Shown here piece after piece: positions 1 to 8,140 of a stretch of DNA of 11,797 nucleotides. Numbering within the stretch: position 1 is the stretch's first letter; every line of letters begins with the position of its first letter. The notes beneath the pieces are model-generated. The model saw nothing but the letters and a program-made list of their open reading frames with translations. It was not told where the DNA came from and ran no database searches. This DNA is from Pyrinomonadaceae bacterium. GTDB taxonomy: Bacteria > Acidobacteriota > Blastocatellia > Pyrinomonadales > Pyrinomonadaceae. The stretch spans positions 1-11,797 of the forward strand of contig JACCTF010000765.1 of NCBI GenBank assembly GCA_013812565.1. The letters run 5' to 3'. The translations under genes were made by a program, and so were the position numbers.

Positions 1-2
1 GT

Positions 3-293
3 AAAGGGCAGACGGTTAATCACACGGTGCCGCGCCGCGTTGTTCCCGTCGGTCAGGAAATTTATCGCATGACGAACGAAGCAATGCACCGGTTTCACAG
101 AGACTCGGCAGGGCGTCTGATGTTGCACTACTATTCGCAGATCCTCGCCGGGGCCGGACTTTTAGCCGTGCCGCTGCTTGAGGCGATCATCGAACAGCTC
201 GAAAGCGCGTGCGCCAAGGAGGAAGGGCGGCAGCTCTCGGTTTTGCGGAAGTCGCTTGCGTGGCAACGTACGATGGGCGGAATGCGTCTTTAA
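3..293 (+). CDS. Hypothetical protein, C-terminal part (probably 5'-truncated by the window edge)
   Basis: The frame is open from the first complete codon at position 3 to the TAA at 291-293, so the true start may lie outside the window. Possible internal starts are GTG at 27 (88 aa) and ATG at 70 (74 aa). The ATG has an AGGA about 10 bases upstream. The protein is small and mostly helical in appearance. It has a polar, His/Arg-rich first half, a short hydrophobic stretch (around LAGAGLLAVPLLEAII) and a charged tail ending in GGMRL. I recognise no family or catalytic motif. The next gene begins 37 bases downstream on the same strand, so the two may be co-transcribed. Coding status is supported by the open frame and the lack of a better frame, not by homology. 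Confidence 0.5.
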   Translation, partial: KGQTVNHTVPRRVVPVGQEIYRMTNEAMHRFHRDSAGRLMLHYYSQILAGAGLLAVPLLEAIIEQLESACAKEEGRQLSVLRKSLAWQRTMGGMRL

Positions 294-317
294 CCACGCA
301 GCTTTTTCTTCAGATCG

Positions 318-324
318 AGGAGGT
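318..324 (+). promoter_or_regulatory. Strong Shine-Dalgarno (AGGAGGT) that sets the start of the secreted protein gene
   Basis: The sequence is a perfect AGGAGGT. An ATG at 325 follows it directly with no spacer, which is too close for initiation. The next in-frame ATG, at 331, is 6 bases away, which is a good spacing. The start is therefore placed at 331. The much longer open frame reaching back to 178 is not used, because it overlaps the upstream gene and would bury the signal peptide. Confidence 0.75.
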
Positions 325-330
325 ATGAGA

Positions 331-939
331 ATGAAGATGGCACGCTCAAGTTTAGGGTTAGCACTGTTGGTGCTGTCAGCTTTTGCCGCACACAATGTAA
401 TCGCGCAACGGGGACGCCCCGTTGCTGATTCAGCTAAAACAGACACTGGAAACACACAGAGTGCGCCAACACAGCCTGCGCCGCAAACCGTGCGGGCGAA
501 GTACGAAGGCGGCGTGCTTGGTTATCACAAAAAGCTCAACGGCACGCTCTTCTTTGACGACGAGAACCGCCGTTTGCTGTTCCGCGATGAGCGCCAACGC
601 CAAGTGCTCTTTGTTCCTTATGATGCCGTACTGGCCGCCTACGCTGATACACAATCAAGAAGGCCGACCGCGGCTACGGTTGTCTCGCAGGTGCCTCTGC
701 CGTATGGCCTTAATCTGCCGGCGATGTTCATCCGTAAAAAGTATCGGTACATGACGCTTCAGTATAAAGACCCGGACACGCAAGCGGCGGGCATCACCAG
801 TTTCAAATTGGATAGTAAAAACATGCTCGACTCGGTGGTCATGACGCTTGCTTCTAAAGCTGGTCTCGTCAAACGCGGCGATGCTTACTTGCGCCGCGCC
901 GAACCAGTGCCGCAAGCAACAAACAGCAAACAAACATAA
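331..939 (+). CDS. Uncharacterised secreted or periplasmic protein with Sec signal peptide
   Basis: This encodes 202 residues. The N-terminus is a classic Sec signal peptide: MKMARSS, a hydrophobic core of Leu/Ala/Val at about 8-20, and a likely signal peptidase I cut after residue 25 (VIA|QR). No lipobox cysteine is seen. A low-complexity Thr/Gln/Pro/Ala linker follows (about 26-52). After it comes a compact domain (about 55-185) with alternating hydrophobic and charged strands, including GTLFFDDENRRLLFRDERQ and a VPYDAVLAAY segment. The tail is again polar (PVPQATNSKQT). The strand pattern followed by a C-terminal helix (SVVMTLASKAGL) is reminiscent of small PH/GRAM-like folds, but this is only an impression. 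I do not recognise the family. The gene starts 37 bases after the preceding one and is followed by an intrinsic terminator, so it probably closes that transcription unit. Confidence 0.8.
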   Translation: MKMARSSLGLALLVLSAFAAHNVIAQRGRPVADSAKTDTGNTQSAPTQPAPQTVRAKYEGGVLGYHKKLNGTLFFDDENRRLLFRDERQRQVLFVPYDAVLAAYADTQSRRPTAATVVSQVPLPYGLNLPAMFIRKKYRYMTLQYKDPDTQAAGITSFKLDSKNMLDSVVMTLASKAGLVKRGDAYLRRAEPVPQATNSKQT

Positions 940-1016
940 TAGATGTTGGTACGCTAAGTTCTCGTTCGGTACTCGCGAAAATCGGTTTCAACAATCTTTC
1001 CCAAAAACTTTGTAGC

Positions 1017-1057
1017 AAAAAGAAGGCGGTGCATTCCACAGGCACAGCCTTCTTTTT
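1017..1057 (+). terminator. Rho-independent terminator, probably bidirectional
   Basis: The left arm at 1017-1032 (AAAAAGAAGGCGGTGC) pairs with the right arm at 1042-1057 (GCACAGCCTTCTTTTT). This gives 16 positions with a single G/A mismatch and a 9-base loop. The A-tract on the left and the T-tract on the right give U-runs on either strand. It lies 77 bases after the stop of the secreted protein gene and before the ABC ATPase start, so it separates the two units. The longer open frame of the ATPase gene reaches back to a GTG at 1058, immediately after this hairpin, which argues against that start. Confidence 0.85.
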
Positions 1058-1132
1058 GTGCTGAATGCAGCTTCGCCATTGGTCACGGCATGCTGTTATT
1101 ATCGGCATTGTTCGCATCAAGCTTGCAGCTAT

Positions 1133-2116
1133 ATGTTAGTTAATCCAACCTCAACAGTGCATCCAGCCTCAGTCGCTTCAGCGATTGGCAAGTCGTCGGT
1201 AGCTTTACGGTGCACCGCGCTGGTTAAACGCTATGTGGACGTGTTGGCCGTCAACGAGCTCGATCTTGAAGTTTATACAGGCGAGTGCTTCGGCCTGCTT
1301 GGGCCAAACGGTGCAGGCAAAACCACCACCATAGAGATACTCGAAGGACTCACGGCGCGCGACGGCGGCACGGTCGAGGTGCTCGGACAAGCTTGGGGAA
1401 CAACGGGCGATCAAGCTTTGCGCGAGCGCATCGGCGTTCAGCTTCAAGAAACACAACTCGCCGATAAGCTCACAGTGAAAGAGACCGTGCGCTTATTTCG
1501 CAGCTTCTACCGGCGCGGCCGCGAAGTCGATGAAGTGATTCGCATGGTGGAGTTAGACGAGAAGCGTGGCGCGCGTGTCGGCAAATTGTCGGGTGGACAG
1601 AAGCAGCGTCTGGCAGTTGCCTGCGCGCTGGTCGGCAATCCCGATCTTCTCTTCTTGGATGAACCGACGACGGGGCTTGACCCGCAAGCGCGCTTGAAGC
1701 TGTGGGATATTGTGGAGCGGTTTCAAGCGAGCGGCGGCACTGTGATTTTGACGACGCATTATATGGAAGAAGCAAGCCGTTTGTGCGACCGTGTCGGCAT
1801 CATGGATCACGGACGCATCATCGCGCTCGGAACGCCCGGCGCGCTTATCGAATCGCTCGGCGCAGACCAGATACTGGAGTTCAGCACGCGCCTTAAGCTT
1901 GCTGAAGGAACGCTTGAACTGCTGCCGGGAGTCCGCGGCGTACGCGTGCGTGCCGAAGGATACTCGCTTACTGTTTCAGATATTGGAACGGCTCTACCGG
2001 CGCTGCTGGCCGAACTCGACAAACAACAAGCCGAGCTTATTACGCTTACGACGCACCAGGCGACGCTTGAAGATGTCTTCGTTAGCTTGACGGGAAGGAT
2101 GTTGCGCGATGCCTGA
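1133..2116 (+). CDS. ABC transporter ATP-binding protein, DrrA/CcmA-type exporter ATPase
   Basis: This is a 327-residue nucleotide-binding subunit that would hydrolyse ATP at the inner face of the membrane to power the permease encoded next. Visible motifs are Walker A GPNGAGKTT (57-65), a Q-loop region near 103-105, the ABC signature LSGGQ (152-156), Walker B LLFLDE (172-177, catalytic Glu 177), a D-loop (GLDP) and the H-loop His in LTTH (209). A C-terminal extension of about 90 residues, ending in LEDVFVSLTGR, is typical of the DrrA-like family that pairs with ABC-2 permeases (drug, antibiotic or lipid export). ATG 1133 was chosen because the frame's only earlier start (GTG 1058) abuts the terminator. 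The SD is weak, so the exact start is uncertain. The first 23 or so residues are a polar, non-conserved lead-in. The 3' end overlaps the permease by 8 bases. The substrate cannot be read from sequence. Confidence 0.93.
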   Translation: MLVNPTSTVHPASVASAIGKSSVALRCTALVKRYVDVLAVNELDLEVYTGECFGLLGPNGAGKTTTIEILEGLTARDGGTVEVLGQAWGTTGDQALRERIGVQLQETQLADKLTVKETVRLFRSFYRRGREVDEVIRMVELDEKRGARVGKLSGGQKQRLAVACALVGNPDLLFLDEPTTGLDPQARLKLWDIVERFQASGGTVILTTHYMEEASRLCDRVGIMDHGRIIALGTPGALIESLGADQILEFSTRLKLAEGTLELLPGVRGVRVRAEGYSLTVSDIGTALPALLAELDKQQAELITLTTHQATLEDVFVSLTGRMLRDA

Positions 2117-3398
2117 AATAAGGGAGAAACTCAGCGCTGAGGAACTGGCTGATGGAAGCGCGCGGGACGAACGCAGACAAGGTAGCGAGCGACAGGTGAG
2201 CATGCAAGGAAGCAAGCGACAGGCGAGCGTTCAACATAACGTGGAGCAGACAAGCGTTCGAGCCTCTCAGTCATTGAGGGATCGAACACGCGAAGGGGCG
2301 CTCAACAATGCGCGAGCGCGTCATCCGCTGGTTGAACTGACGCTTGTGCGGCTGCGCGAATTTACGCGCGAGCCGGAAGCGGTCTTCTGGGTCTTCGTAT
2401 TTCCGGTGCTTCTCACTTGCGCTCTCGGTATCGCCTTTCGTAATACTGCGCCGGAGAAGCATCGCGTTGCGGTCGAGAGCAGCGACCGAAGTGGCTCTCA
2501 ATCATCTATCAACACGATGGCTCAATCTCTCAAGGGTTCCGCGGACATCGACGTTGTGGTGCTTTCGCCTGCGGAAGCAGCAGGAGCTTTACGCAGCGGA
2601 CGGGTTGATCTGGTTGTCCGCTCAACCGATGAAGGTAGCCAGAGAGCACAATCAAGTCCGGCCCCATCCTTTGAATATCGTTATGACCCGACGCGGCCCG
2701 AAAGCCGTATGGCGCGACTCGTTGCCGATGATGCACTGCAACGGGCAGAGGGACGGACGGATGTCACACGCGCGCGCGACGAAAGAGTCACTGAGCCGGG
2801 AGCGCGCTACATAGATTTTCTGATTCCCGGTTTAGTCGGATTGAATCTGATGGGCAGCGGAATGTGGGGTATAGGCTTCGCGATAGTAAGTGCGCGGACG
2901 CGAAAGCTGCTCAAGCGGTTTGCCGCGACGCCGATGCGCCGCTCTCATTACCTGTTTTCGTTTGTGCTTTCGCGCCTCGTCTTTCTCACGCTCGAAGTGG
3001 CGGCAGTGATCGGCTTTGCGTGGATCGTGTTCGGCGTGGCGGTGCAAGGCTCGCTCGTTGAACTCGCAGTAGCTTTGCTTCTTGGCGGTTTAATGTTTGC
3101 CGGAATCGGATTGCTTGTCGCCGCGCGGCCACGAACTGTCGAGGGCGTATCGGGGATGATGAATTTAGTGATGCTGCCGATGTGGCTTCTCTCCGGCACG
3201 TTCTTTTCGTCCGAGCGCTTTCCTGAAGTTTTGCAGCCGTTCATCAAAGCGCTGCCGCTGACGGCGCTCAATGATGTGCTCCGCGGAGTGATGAGCAACG
3301 GCACGTCGCTCGCGGCAAATTGGCCGGAGTTGATAATCATGATTGTCTGGGGCATGGTCAGCTTTGCGCTCGCGCTGCGGTTATTCCGCTGGCAATAA
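2109..3398 (+). CDS. ABC-2 type transporter permease (DrrB-like)
   Basis: This is a 429-residue membrane subunit. Hydrophobic segments lie near 92-110, 236-261, 281-309, 317-338, 343-366 and 405-425. That is the six-helix ABC-2 layout, with a large extracytoplasmic loop (about 111-232) between helices 1 and 2. The segment before helix 1 ([18 protein letters not shown]) and the helix 5 region ([16 protein letters not shown]) are typical of the ABC-2 family. The start codon lies inside the ATPase gene (8-base overlap), which implies coupled translation and a two-protein exporter. Oddly, the family normally begins about 10-15 residues before helix 1's lead-in, but here some 70 polar Arg/Gln/Ser/Glu-rich residues precede it. 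They contain a 9-residue imperfect duplication (QGSERQVSM / QGSKRQASV). A later start, such as ATG 2202, is possible, but it would lose the overlap with the ATPase gene. Confidence 0.9.
   Translation: MPEIREKLSAEELADGSARDERRQGSERQVSMQGSKRQASVQHNVEQTSVRASQSLRDRTREGALNNARARHPLVELTLVRLREFTREPEAVFWVFVFPVLLTCALGIAFRNTAPEKHRVAVESSDRSGSQSSINTMAQSLKGSADIDVVVLSPAEAAGALRSGRVDLVVRSTDEGSQRAQSSPAPSFEYRYDPTRPESRMARLVADDALQRAEGRTDVTRARDERVTEPGARYIDFLIPGLVGLNLMGSGMWGIGFAIVSARTRKLLKRFAATPMRRSHYLFSFVLSRLVFLTLEVAAVIGFAWIVFGVAVQGSLVELAVALLLGGLMFAGIGLLVAARPRTVEGVSGMMNLVMLPMWLLSGTFFSSERFPEVLQPFIKALPLTALNDVLRGVMSNGTSLAANWPELIIMIVWGMVSFALALRLFRWQ
2178..2231 (+). repeat. Two imperfect 27-bp tandem repeats inside the permease N-terminus
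   Basis: The units are 2178-2204 and 2205-2231. They match at 22 of 27 positions and stay in frame, giving QGSERQVSM then QGSKRQASV. The difference is five single-base changes with no indel. It looks like a local duplication in a disordered, basic segment. Confidence 0.75.
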
Positions 3399-3450
3399 AC
3401 AGTGCGCAGAATTGGAAAAAGCGGGTTTCACAAAAGGGGCACGATCAGTA

Positions 3451-3849
3451 ATGTTAAGAACCATGCTCAACAGCAAGATTCACCGGGCCACCGTTACCGG
3501 AGCAGACCTTCACTACATCGGCTCGATCACCATTGATTCATTGCTACTCGAAGCCGCCAACATATTCCCCTTTGAGCGCGTGCAGGTGGTGGACATCACC
3601 AACGGCAACCGGCTCGAAACCTACACCATCGCCGGTGAAGCGGGCACAGGCATCGTGCAGTTAAACGGTGCCGCCGCTCACCTGGTAAACGTTGGCGACC
3701 TTGTAATCATCATGTCCTACGTCGAAGTCGAAGATTCGAAGGCTGCGGAATGGCACCCGGTCGTAGTGCTCGTAGGCGAGCAAAACCGGATCACTGAAGT
3801 ACGCGGCATGCGCCCCACCAGCCTCAAGCCTGCGGATGCCGATGGTTGA
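3451..3849 (+). CDS. panD: Aspartate 1-decarboxylase (pyruvoyl enzyme precursor)
   Basis: PanD converts L-aspartate to beta-alanine and CO2 in the cytoplasm, supplying the beta-alanine half of pantothenate and hence CoA. The proenzyme cleaves itself between Gly24 and Ser25, and Ser25 becomes the pyruvoyl cofactor. Here the site reads [10 protein letters not shown], with Gly24-Ser25 in the same numbering as the E. coli protein. Lys9, Tyr22, Arg54, Thr57 and Tyr58, known active-site or processing residues, are all present. The GNRLETY and [20 protein letters not shown] segments are characteristic. The length of 132 aa is close to the usual 115-135. ATG 3451 gives [12 protein letters not shown], aligning with known N-termini, and has AAAAGGGG 11 bases upstream. 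The open frame extends back to 3343 inside the permease gene, but that part is not PanD-like. The gene lies 52 bases after the permease, so it may be read from the same transcript. The neighbours are otherwise unrelated to CoA synthesis. Confidence 0.96.
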   Translation: MLRTMLNSKIHRATVTGADLHYIGSITIDSLLLEAANIFPFERVQVVDITNGNRLETYTIAGEAGTGIVQLNGAAAHLVNVGDLVIIMSYVEVEDSKAAEWHPVVVLVGEQNRITEVRGMRPTSLKPADADG

Positions 3850-3855
3850 TATAAT
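3847..3855 (+). promoter_or_regulatory. Candidate extended -10 promoter for hrpB
   Basis: TGATATAAT matches the TGnTATAAT extended -10 consensus exactly. It begins at the panD stop codon and lies about 85 bases before the hrpB ATG. No convincing -35 is visible at the expected distance, which is tolerated for extended -10 promoters. The call rests on the motif alone. Confidence 0.4.
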
Positions 3856-3940
3856 CTCAAACGAATCACACGAGATTGGTACGCTTCACCTAACCCACCT
3901 AACAATTAGCCGCTGACGGGAAGCAGGATCAAATACTTTC

Positions 3941-6562
3941 ATGCAAGCTTTACCCGTTGATGCGCTCCTGCCGGGGATCATCCAGTCTTTACGCGACTCG
4001 CCCAACTTAATAATCGAAGCCACGCCCGGAGCAGGCAAGACGACGCGCGTTCCCATCGCTTTGCTTGATGCAGGACTGGCAGGTGGAGGGGAAGTCTGGG
4101 TGTTGGAGCCGCGGCGGTTAGCGGCGCGCATGTCGGCGCGGCGCGTAGCAGAAGATCGAGGTGAGCAACTCGGCGAGACGGTCGGCTATCAGGTACGGTT
4201 CGATGAAGTCTCCAGTCAGCGCACCCGTTTGCGTTTTCTCACTGAGGGCATACTCACACGGCGTCTGCTTCATGATCCACAACTTTCGGCGGTGGGTGTG
4301 GTGATTCTCGATGAATTCCACGAGCGCCACCTGCAAGCCGATCTCGCGCTCGCATTACTGCGGCGGTTGCAACGAGAGACGCGCCCGGATCTCCGGATCA
4401 TTGCAATGTCGGCGACGCTCGATGCCGGATCAATCGCTCTTTACTTGGGGAACTGTCAAACAGTTAGCGCGGAAGGTCGCCGCTTCGAGGTCGCAGTTGA
4501 ACATCTCGACCGGCCCGATGATCGATTGCTTGAAGCGCAGGTCGAAGGAGCCGTCAGCCGATTGATTAGTGATAATCTTGATGGCGATGTGCTGGTTTTT
4601 CTTCCCGGCGCTGCCGAGATTCGGCGAGCGCAAGAAGCCTGTGCGGGGCTGGCATCAAAAGCTGATCTGTTGGTCGTGCCGCTGCACGGCGAGTTACCCG
4701 CGGCGGAACAAGACCGGGCGCTACGCCCTGCCGGGCAGCGTAAAATTATTCTCTCGACCAATGTCGCCGAGACTTCTGTGACGATTGAAGGCGTCGTGGC
4801 AGTGATCGACTCAGGACTGGCGCGCAGGCCCGGACACTCGCCGTGGTCAGGATTGCCGACGCTCAATACGGGGCGCATCAGCCAAGCCTCTGCCACGCAG
4901 CGCGCCGGACGTGCCGGGCGAACACGTCCCGGTAAATGTCTGCGTCTCTACACCCGGCAGGATTTCGTTGCACGCCCCGCACACGAAACACCGGAAATCA
5001 ATCGCCTTGATTTAGCTGAACCCGCGCTCGAACTTCACGCCGCGGGAATCACAGACCTTAATAACTTCGAGTGGTTCGAGTCGCCATCAATTGATGCGCT
5101 CAGTGCCGCTGAAACTTTGCTGCAACGCTTAAGCGCGGTTGATGGAAGCGGCAGAGTGACAACGCTCGGAAGTCGCATGCTGCGCCTGCCGCTGCATCCG
5201 AGGCTCGCGCGCGTGGTGGTTGAAGCCGAGTCGCGCGGCGTGATTCGCGAAGGGTGTCTCGTCGCAGCGCTTATCAGCGAGCGCGACATCCGCGCCGGTA
5301 ACATCATGTTTGACGCGCGCCCGCGCCAGAGAGCAAACGCTAAAGTGAGCAGCCCCTCTGATCTACTCGAACTTGCAGACCTTTTTGCCAAAGCTGAAGC
5401 AATGAATTTCGCGCCGGATCAATTGCGGCGGATGAACCTTGATGCGAACGCGGTGCGTGCAGTTGATCGTGTGCGACGTCAACTCGCGCGACTATGTGAA
5501 GGCAGAGCTGCAAGAGGCGAAAGGAAGCGGGGGGAACTTTCATCTGCTCAAGAATCAGAATTGTTAATCTCTATCTTAACGGGCTACCCTGACCGCGTTG
5601 CGCGCCGCCGCACGTCTGCGAATGAAACTCGACAAGCGGGAAATGAACTGCTGCTCGCAGGCGGGGGAGCGGCGGAGCTGGTGCCGGAGAGCGTGGTGCG
5701 TGCGGCAAAGTTTCTCGTCGCCGTCGATGCCGAGGAGCGCCGCGCGGCAGGCGGCAGATCAAGCGGACGAACAATGGTGCGCTTGGCGAGTGCGATTGAG
5801 CCGGAGTGGTTGCTTGACCTCTTTACTGATCGAATCAGCGAAACAATCGAAGCGCGGTGGAACGCGCAAGCGGAGCGCGTCGAGGTTGTCGAGCGTCTCG
5901 TCTACGATGAACTTGTGCTTAATGAAAGTCGCACACGTGAATCAAGCGGCGTGGATGTTCGCCCCGAAGTTACTCGCGTGCTCGTCGAAGCCGCACAGGC
6001 CGCGGGCGTGCAGGCTTTCGCTGATCAAGAACCAATTGATCGTTTCCTCAGTCGCGTCGAGTTCATAGCGCGAACGTCTCCTGAATCTCACCTCTCCGTT
6101 TTGAGCGAAGATGATGTGCGCGCCGGGCTGGTGCAGTTATGCGAGGGTAAGCGCAGCTTCGCGGAAGTACGTGAAGCTGCGCGGACAGGCAAGCTGCTTG
6201 ATGGCCTACGACAGAAACTCAGTGCTGAGCAACTGCGGATGCTCGCGGGCGTGGCTCCCGAGCGGGTGACGCTCGCAGGCGGGCGGCAGGTGAAAGTAAA
6301 TTACGAACGAGGGCAAGCGCCGTGGATCGCATCGCGTCTGCAAGATTTCTTCGGGATGCGTGAGGGACCTAAGATCGCTGGTGGCAGAATCGCCATCGTG
6401 CTGCATCTGCTGGCACCAAACGGGAGACCAGTGCAGGTGACCGAAGACTTGACGGGTTTCTGGACGCGCCATTACCCGCAAGTACGACGCGAACTCAGTC
6501 GTCGCTATCCGCGCCATGCGTGGCCGGAAAATCCGCTCCAAGCTCTATCGAAAGGAAGCTGA
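3941..6562 (+). CDS. hrpB: ATP-dependent helicase HrpB (DEAH-box)
   Basis: This is an 873-residue superfamily 2 DEAH/DExH helicase of the HrpA/HrpB group. Motif I is GAGKTT (30-35), motif II DEFHER (124-129), motif III SAT (157-159) and motif VI QRAGRAGR (320-327), preceded by the ISQASA segment typical of HrpB. The helicase-associated region follows. The HrpB-specific C-terminal domain (about 740-865) is clear, with LQDFFG near 800, LLAPNGRPVQVTEDLTGFW and YPRHAWPENP at the end. The start is firm because MQALPVDALLPGII aligns with the family N-terminus (E. coli MSSLPVAAVLPELL). A CAGGA lies 12 bases upstream. It is somewhat longer than the roughly 810 aa of E. coli HrpB, with extra charged sequence around 515-545. 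The family is a putative RNA helicase, and its physiological role in most bacteria is poorly defined. The 3' end overlaps the convergent GH3-like gene by 18 bp. Confidence 0.96.
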   Translation: MQALPVDALLPGIIQSLRDSPNLIIEATPGAGKTTRVPIALLDAGLAGGGEVWVLEPRRLAARMSARRVAEDRGEQLGETVGYQVRFDEVSSQRTRLRFLTEGILTRRLLHDPQLSAVGVVILDEFHERHLQADLALALLRRLQRETRPDLRIIAMSATLDAGSIALYLGNCQTVSAEGRRFEVAVEHLDRPDDRLLEAQVEGAVSRLISDNLDGDVLVFLPGAAEIRRAQEACAGLASKADLLVVPLHGELPAAEQDRALRPAGQRKIILSTNVAETSVTIEGVVAVIDSGLARRPGHSPWSGLPTLNTGRISQASATQRAGRAGRTRPGKCLRLYTRQDFVARPAHETPEINRLDLAEPALELHAAGITDLNNFEWFESPSIDALSAAETLLQRLSAVDGSGRVTTLGSRMLRLPLHPRLARVVVEAESRGVIREGCLVAALISERDIRAGNIMFDARPRQRANAKVSSPSDLLELADLFAKAEAMNFAPDQLRRMNLDANAVRAVDRVRRQLARLCEGRAARGERKRGELSSAQESELLISILTGYPDRVARRRTSANETRQAGNELLLAGGGAAELVPESVVRAAKFLVAVDAEERRAAGGRSSGRTMVRLASAIEPEWLLDLFTDRISETIEARWNAQAERVEVVERLVYDELVLNESRTRESSGVDVRPEVTRVLVEAAQAAGVQAFADQEPIDRFLSRVEFIARTSPESHLSVLSEDDVRAGLVQLCEGKRSFAEVREAARTGKLLDGLRQKLSAEQLRMLAGVAPERVTLAGGRQVKVNYERGQAPWIASRLQDFFGMREGPKIAGGRIAIVLHLLAPNGRPVQVTEDLTGFWTRHYPQVRRELSRRYPRHAWPENPLQALSKGS

Positions 6563-8140
6563 AAGCGATTCCCATGTGCGTCGATAGAGCGGCAGAAACT
6601 TAAACTGCGTCTCCCAATTAGCCGGGTGTTGTGGGCCGCTCATTCGATTGATGAAATTGTTGATGGGCATACGCACCAATTGCACGTGTCCGAGTCGCCC
6701 GCTTTCACGCTTGCTTTTGTACTCACAATTCATCTCACCAAGCAGCGCATCGCAACGCCCGGCTAATTCATCAACAGAAATTTCAGTGCTCTCATCGAAC
6801 GCACCGATGAGGACGATTTTGTAATGGGGCAGCGGCTCATCAACCGGTTGAGACGGTACGCAGGTCAAGAAAGCATCAGATTTCAACGAAGCAAATTCTT
6901 CACGGAGTTGCTGAAACACGGTGCTCACCTGTTTGGCCGTGAGCTTCTCTCCGGTGAAGGAGTATTCGAGATCGCGTCGGCGCACGAAACGCAGATCCGG
7001 CAGTTTCCCAACTTGTCCCCGACATAGAAAAAGATCGCCCGTCTGGTAGCGGCAGAGTCCGTAAGGATCGCTTACAACCATTGTGTACGTTCTTCCCGCC
7101 TCAAGCTGATCGGCAGTCAGCAGGTTCTTCGGTCGGTCGTCCATTCCTTCTTCAATAAACTCATAGAGCACACGGCTCGCGAGCGGCAGAAAAGCTACGT
7201 TGTCATTGCGAAAGCAACTCACGGTTTCGATAGTCTCGGTTGACATCGAATACATGGGGATGAGCCGGTAACGTTCAGGGGGAAGATGGATGGCGATGCG
7301 ATCAAGGAATGGCTTAACGTAGCCGCCCGTCCAGCAGACATAGCCAGCGACCCCAGGCGCACAATCGTCTAGGTGAAGCGGTGCTGCGCTCGTTGCGATG
7401 CGACGGAGGCGCGTGCTACTGCCGCGCGAAGCGAGACGCGCGGCGATCATGTGGAGTGTAGGATGGAATGTCTCAGGCCGCTCGCACCAATCCTTGATCA
7501 ACCGGGAACTTCGTTGCCACTCAGTGGCGAATTCGTCGAGGAAGACGGAGAGCGTCGAAGGGTTGGTGCTGTAGAGAACGCCTGGATTGGCAATGGTCAG
7601 AATCCACAAGCGCACAGCCGTCGCTCCATAGCAGGACGCGAGGGCTTGCAGTATTGGATGAGACTGTATCCGGTAGGGAGCCTGGAGCGTAGAAAGATAC
7701 GGCGGCCGCCCCTTCTCATCGATCAGCATCGAGGTGAGCGAATCATCTCTACTCAAAGAACTGAAGACATAGAGGCTTGTGCGCTTGATACCCAGTGCTC
7801 GATAGCAGCGGGCGAAGACATCTATGTAAGCAAACTTGGTTGAGCGCAGACGTTTCTTTGTGTAAAGGATGCGCTTAGGCTTGGCAGTTGAGCCGGAGGT
7901 GAGTGCGAATCTCGCGTCACCACCAATGTGAGCGGCAGCGTTTTCAATAAGCTCTTCGAGCGCGGGGCCATACGATAAAATCGGCGTGTCTGCGTTTATC
8001 TCGTACCGCCGTTTGAGGCGCTTCTGATTCCAGCAGAAAATGCTGACTTTAATTCGTTGGATGATCTCCAGCCCGAGCCCGATCCTTCTGATGCCGAACC
8101 CGATCAACCAGCGCAGGCAGTCGTTGACAATGCCTCTCAT
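6545..8140 (-). CDS. GH3-family acyl-adenylating enzyme (acyl-acid amide/ester synthetase-like)
   Basis: This encodes 531 residues of the ANL-related GH3 family. Plant members adenylate jasmonate or auxin and conjugate the acid to amino acids; bacterial members are mostly uncharacterised. Motif 1 (P-loop-like) is TSGSTAKPKR at 81-90. Motif 2 is around YSMSTET (297-303). Motif 3 is GLCRYQTGDLF (361-371), a very close match to the GH3 RYxxGD motif. The conserved FTGEKL (395-400) and a C-terminal segment ending QFKFLPLYR (512-520) complete the fold. The N-terminal 45 or so residues are basic with hydrophobic patches and might contact a membrane. The start ATG overlaps the stop of the upstream acyltransferase gene (ATGA, 8137-8140), which indicates translational coupling. 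It is the last gene of the operon. Motif 1 has Ser-Thr where many members have Thr-Thr, and motif 2 has Thr-Glu after Ser, so substrate choice may differ. The acid and the acceptor are unknown. It could be confused with CapK/F390-synthetase-like enzymes, but motif 3 favours GH3. Confidence 0.82.
   Translation of the reverse strand: MRGIVNDCLRWLIGFGIRRIGLGLEIIQRIKVSIFCWNQKRLKRRYEINADTPILSYGPALEELIENAAAHIGGDARFALTSGSTAKPKRILYTKKRLRSTKFAYIDVFARCYRALGIKRTSLYVFSSLSRDDSLTSMLIDEKGRPPYLSTLQAPYRIQSHPILQALASCYGATAVRLWILTIANPGVLYSTNPSTLSVFLDEFATEWQRSSRLIKDWCERPETFHPTLHMIAARLASRGSSTRLRRIATSAAPLHLDDCAPGVAGYVCWTGGYVKPFLDRIAIHLPPERYRLIPMYSMSTETIETVSCFRNDNVAFLPLASRVLYEFIEEGMDDRPKNLLTADQLEAGRTYTMVVSDPYGLCRYQTGDLFLCRGQVGKLPDLRFVRRRDLEYSFTGEKLTAKQVSTVFQQLREEFASLKSDAFLTCVPSQPVDEPLPHYKIVLIGAFDESTEISVDELAGRCDALLGEMNCEYKSKRESGRLGHVQLVRMPINNFINRMSGPQHPANWETQFKFLPLYRRTWESLSASFR

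Noticed and set aside
178..330. Long upstream extension of the secreted protein gene
   Set aside because: It overlaps the preceding gene, has no ribosome site and would hide the signal peptide. AGGAGGT at 318-324 points to ATG 331.
1058..1132. GTG start for the ABC ATPase
   Set aside because: It lies directly after the terminator hairpin, and the extra 25 residues (Cys/His/Tyr-rich) do not look like the family.
2126..2147. 22-bp near repeat shared with 6214-6235 (20/22 identical, around a CTCAGCGCTGAG palindrome)
   Set aside because: Both copies encode a common KLSAEEL/KLSAEQL helix in unrelated proteins, so coincidence of coding sequence is the simplest explanation. A genome-wide count of the 22-mer would settle it.
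3343..3450. Upstream extension of panD into the permease gene
   Set aside because: Residue numbering of the Gly24-Ser25 cleavage site and the MLRTM start fit only ATG 3451.
7373..7843. 156-codon plus-strand open frame inside the GH3-like gene
   Set aside because: It is antisense to a motif-supported gene, is Arg-rich and shows no domain pattern.
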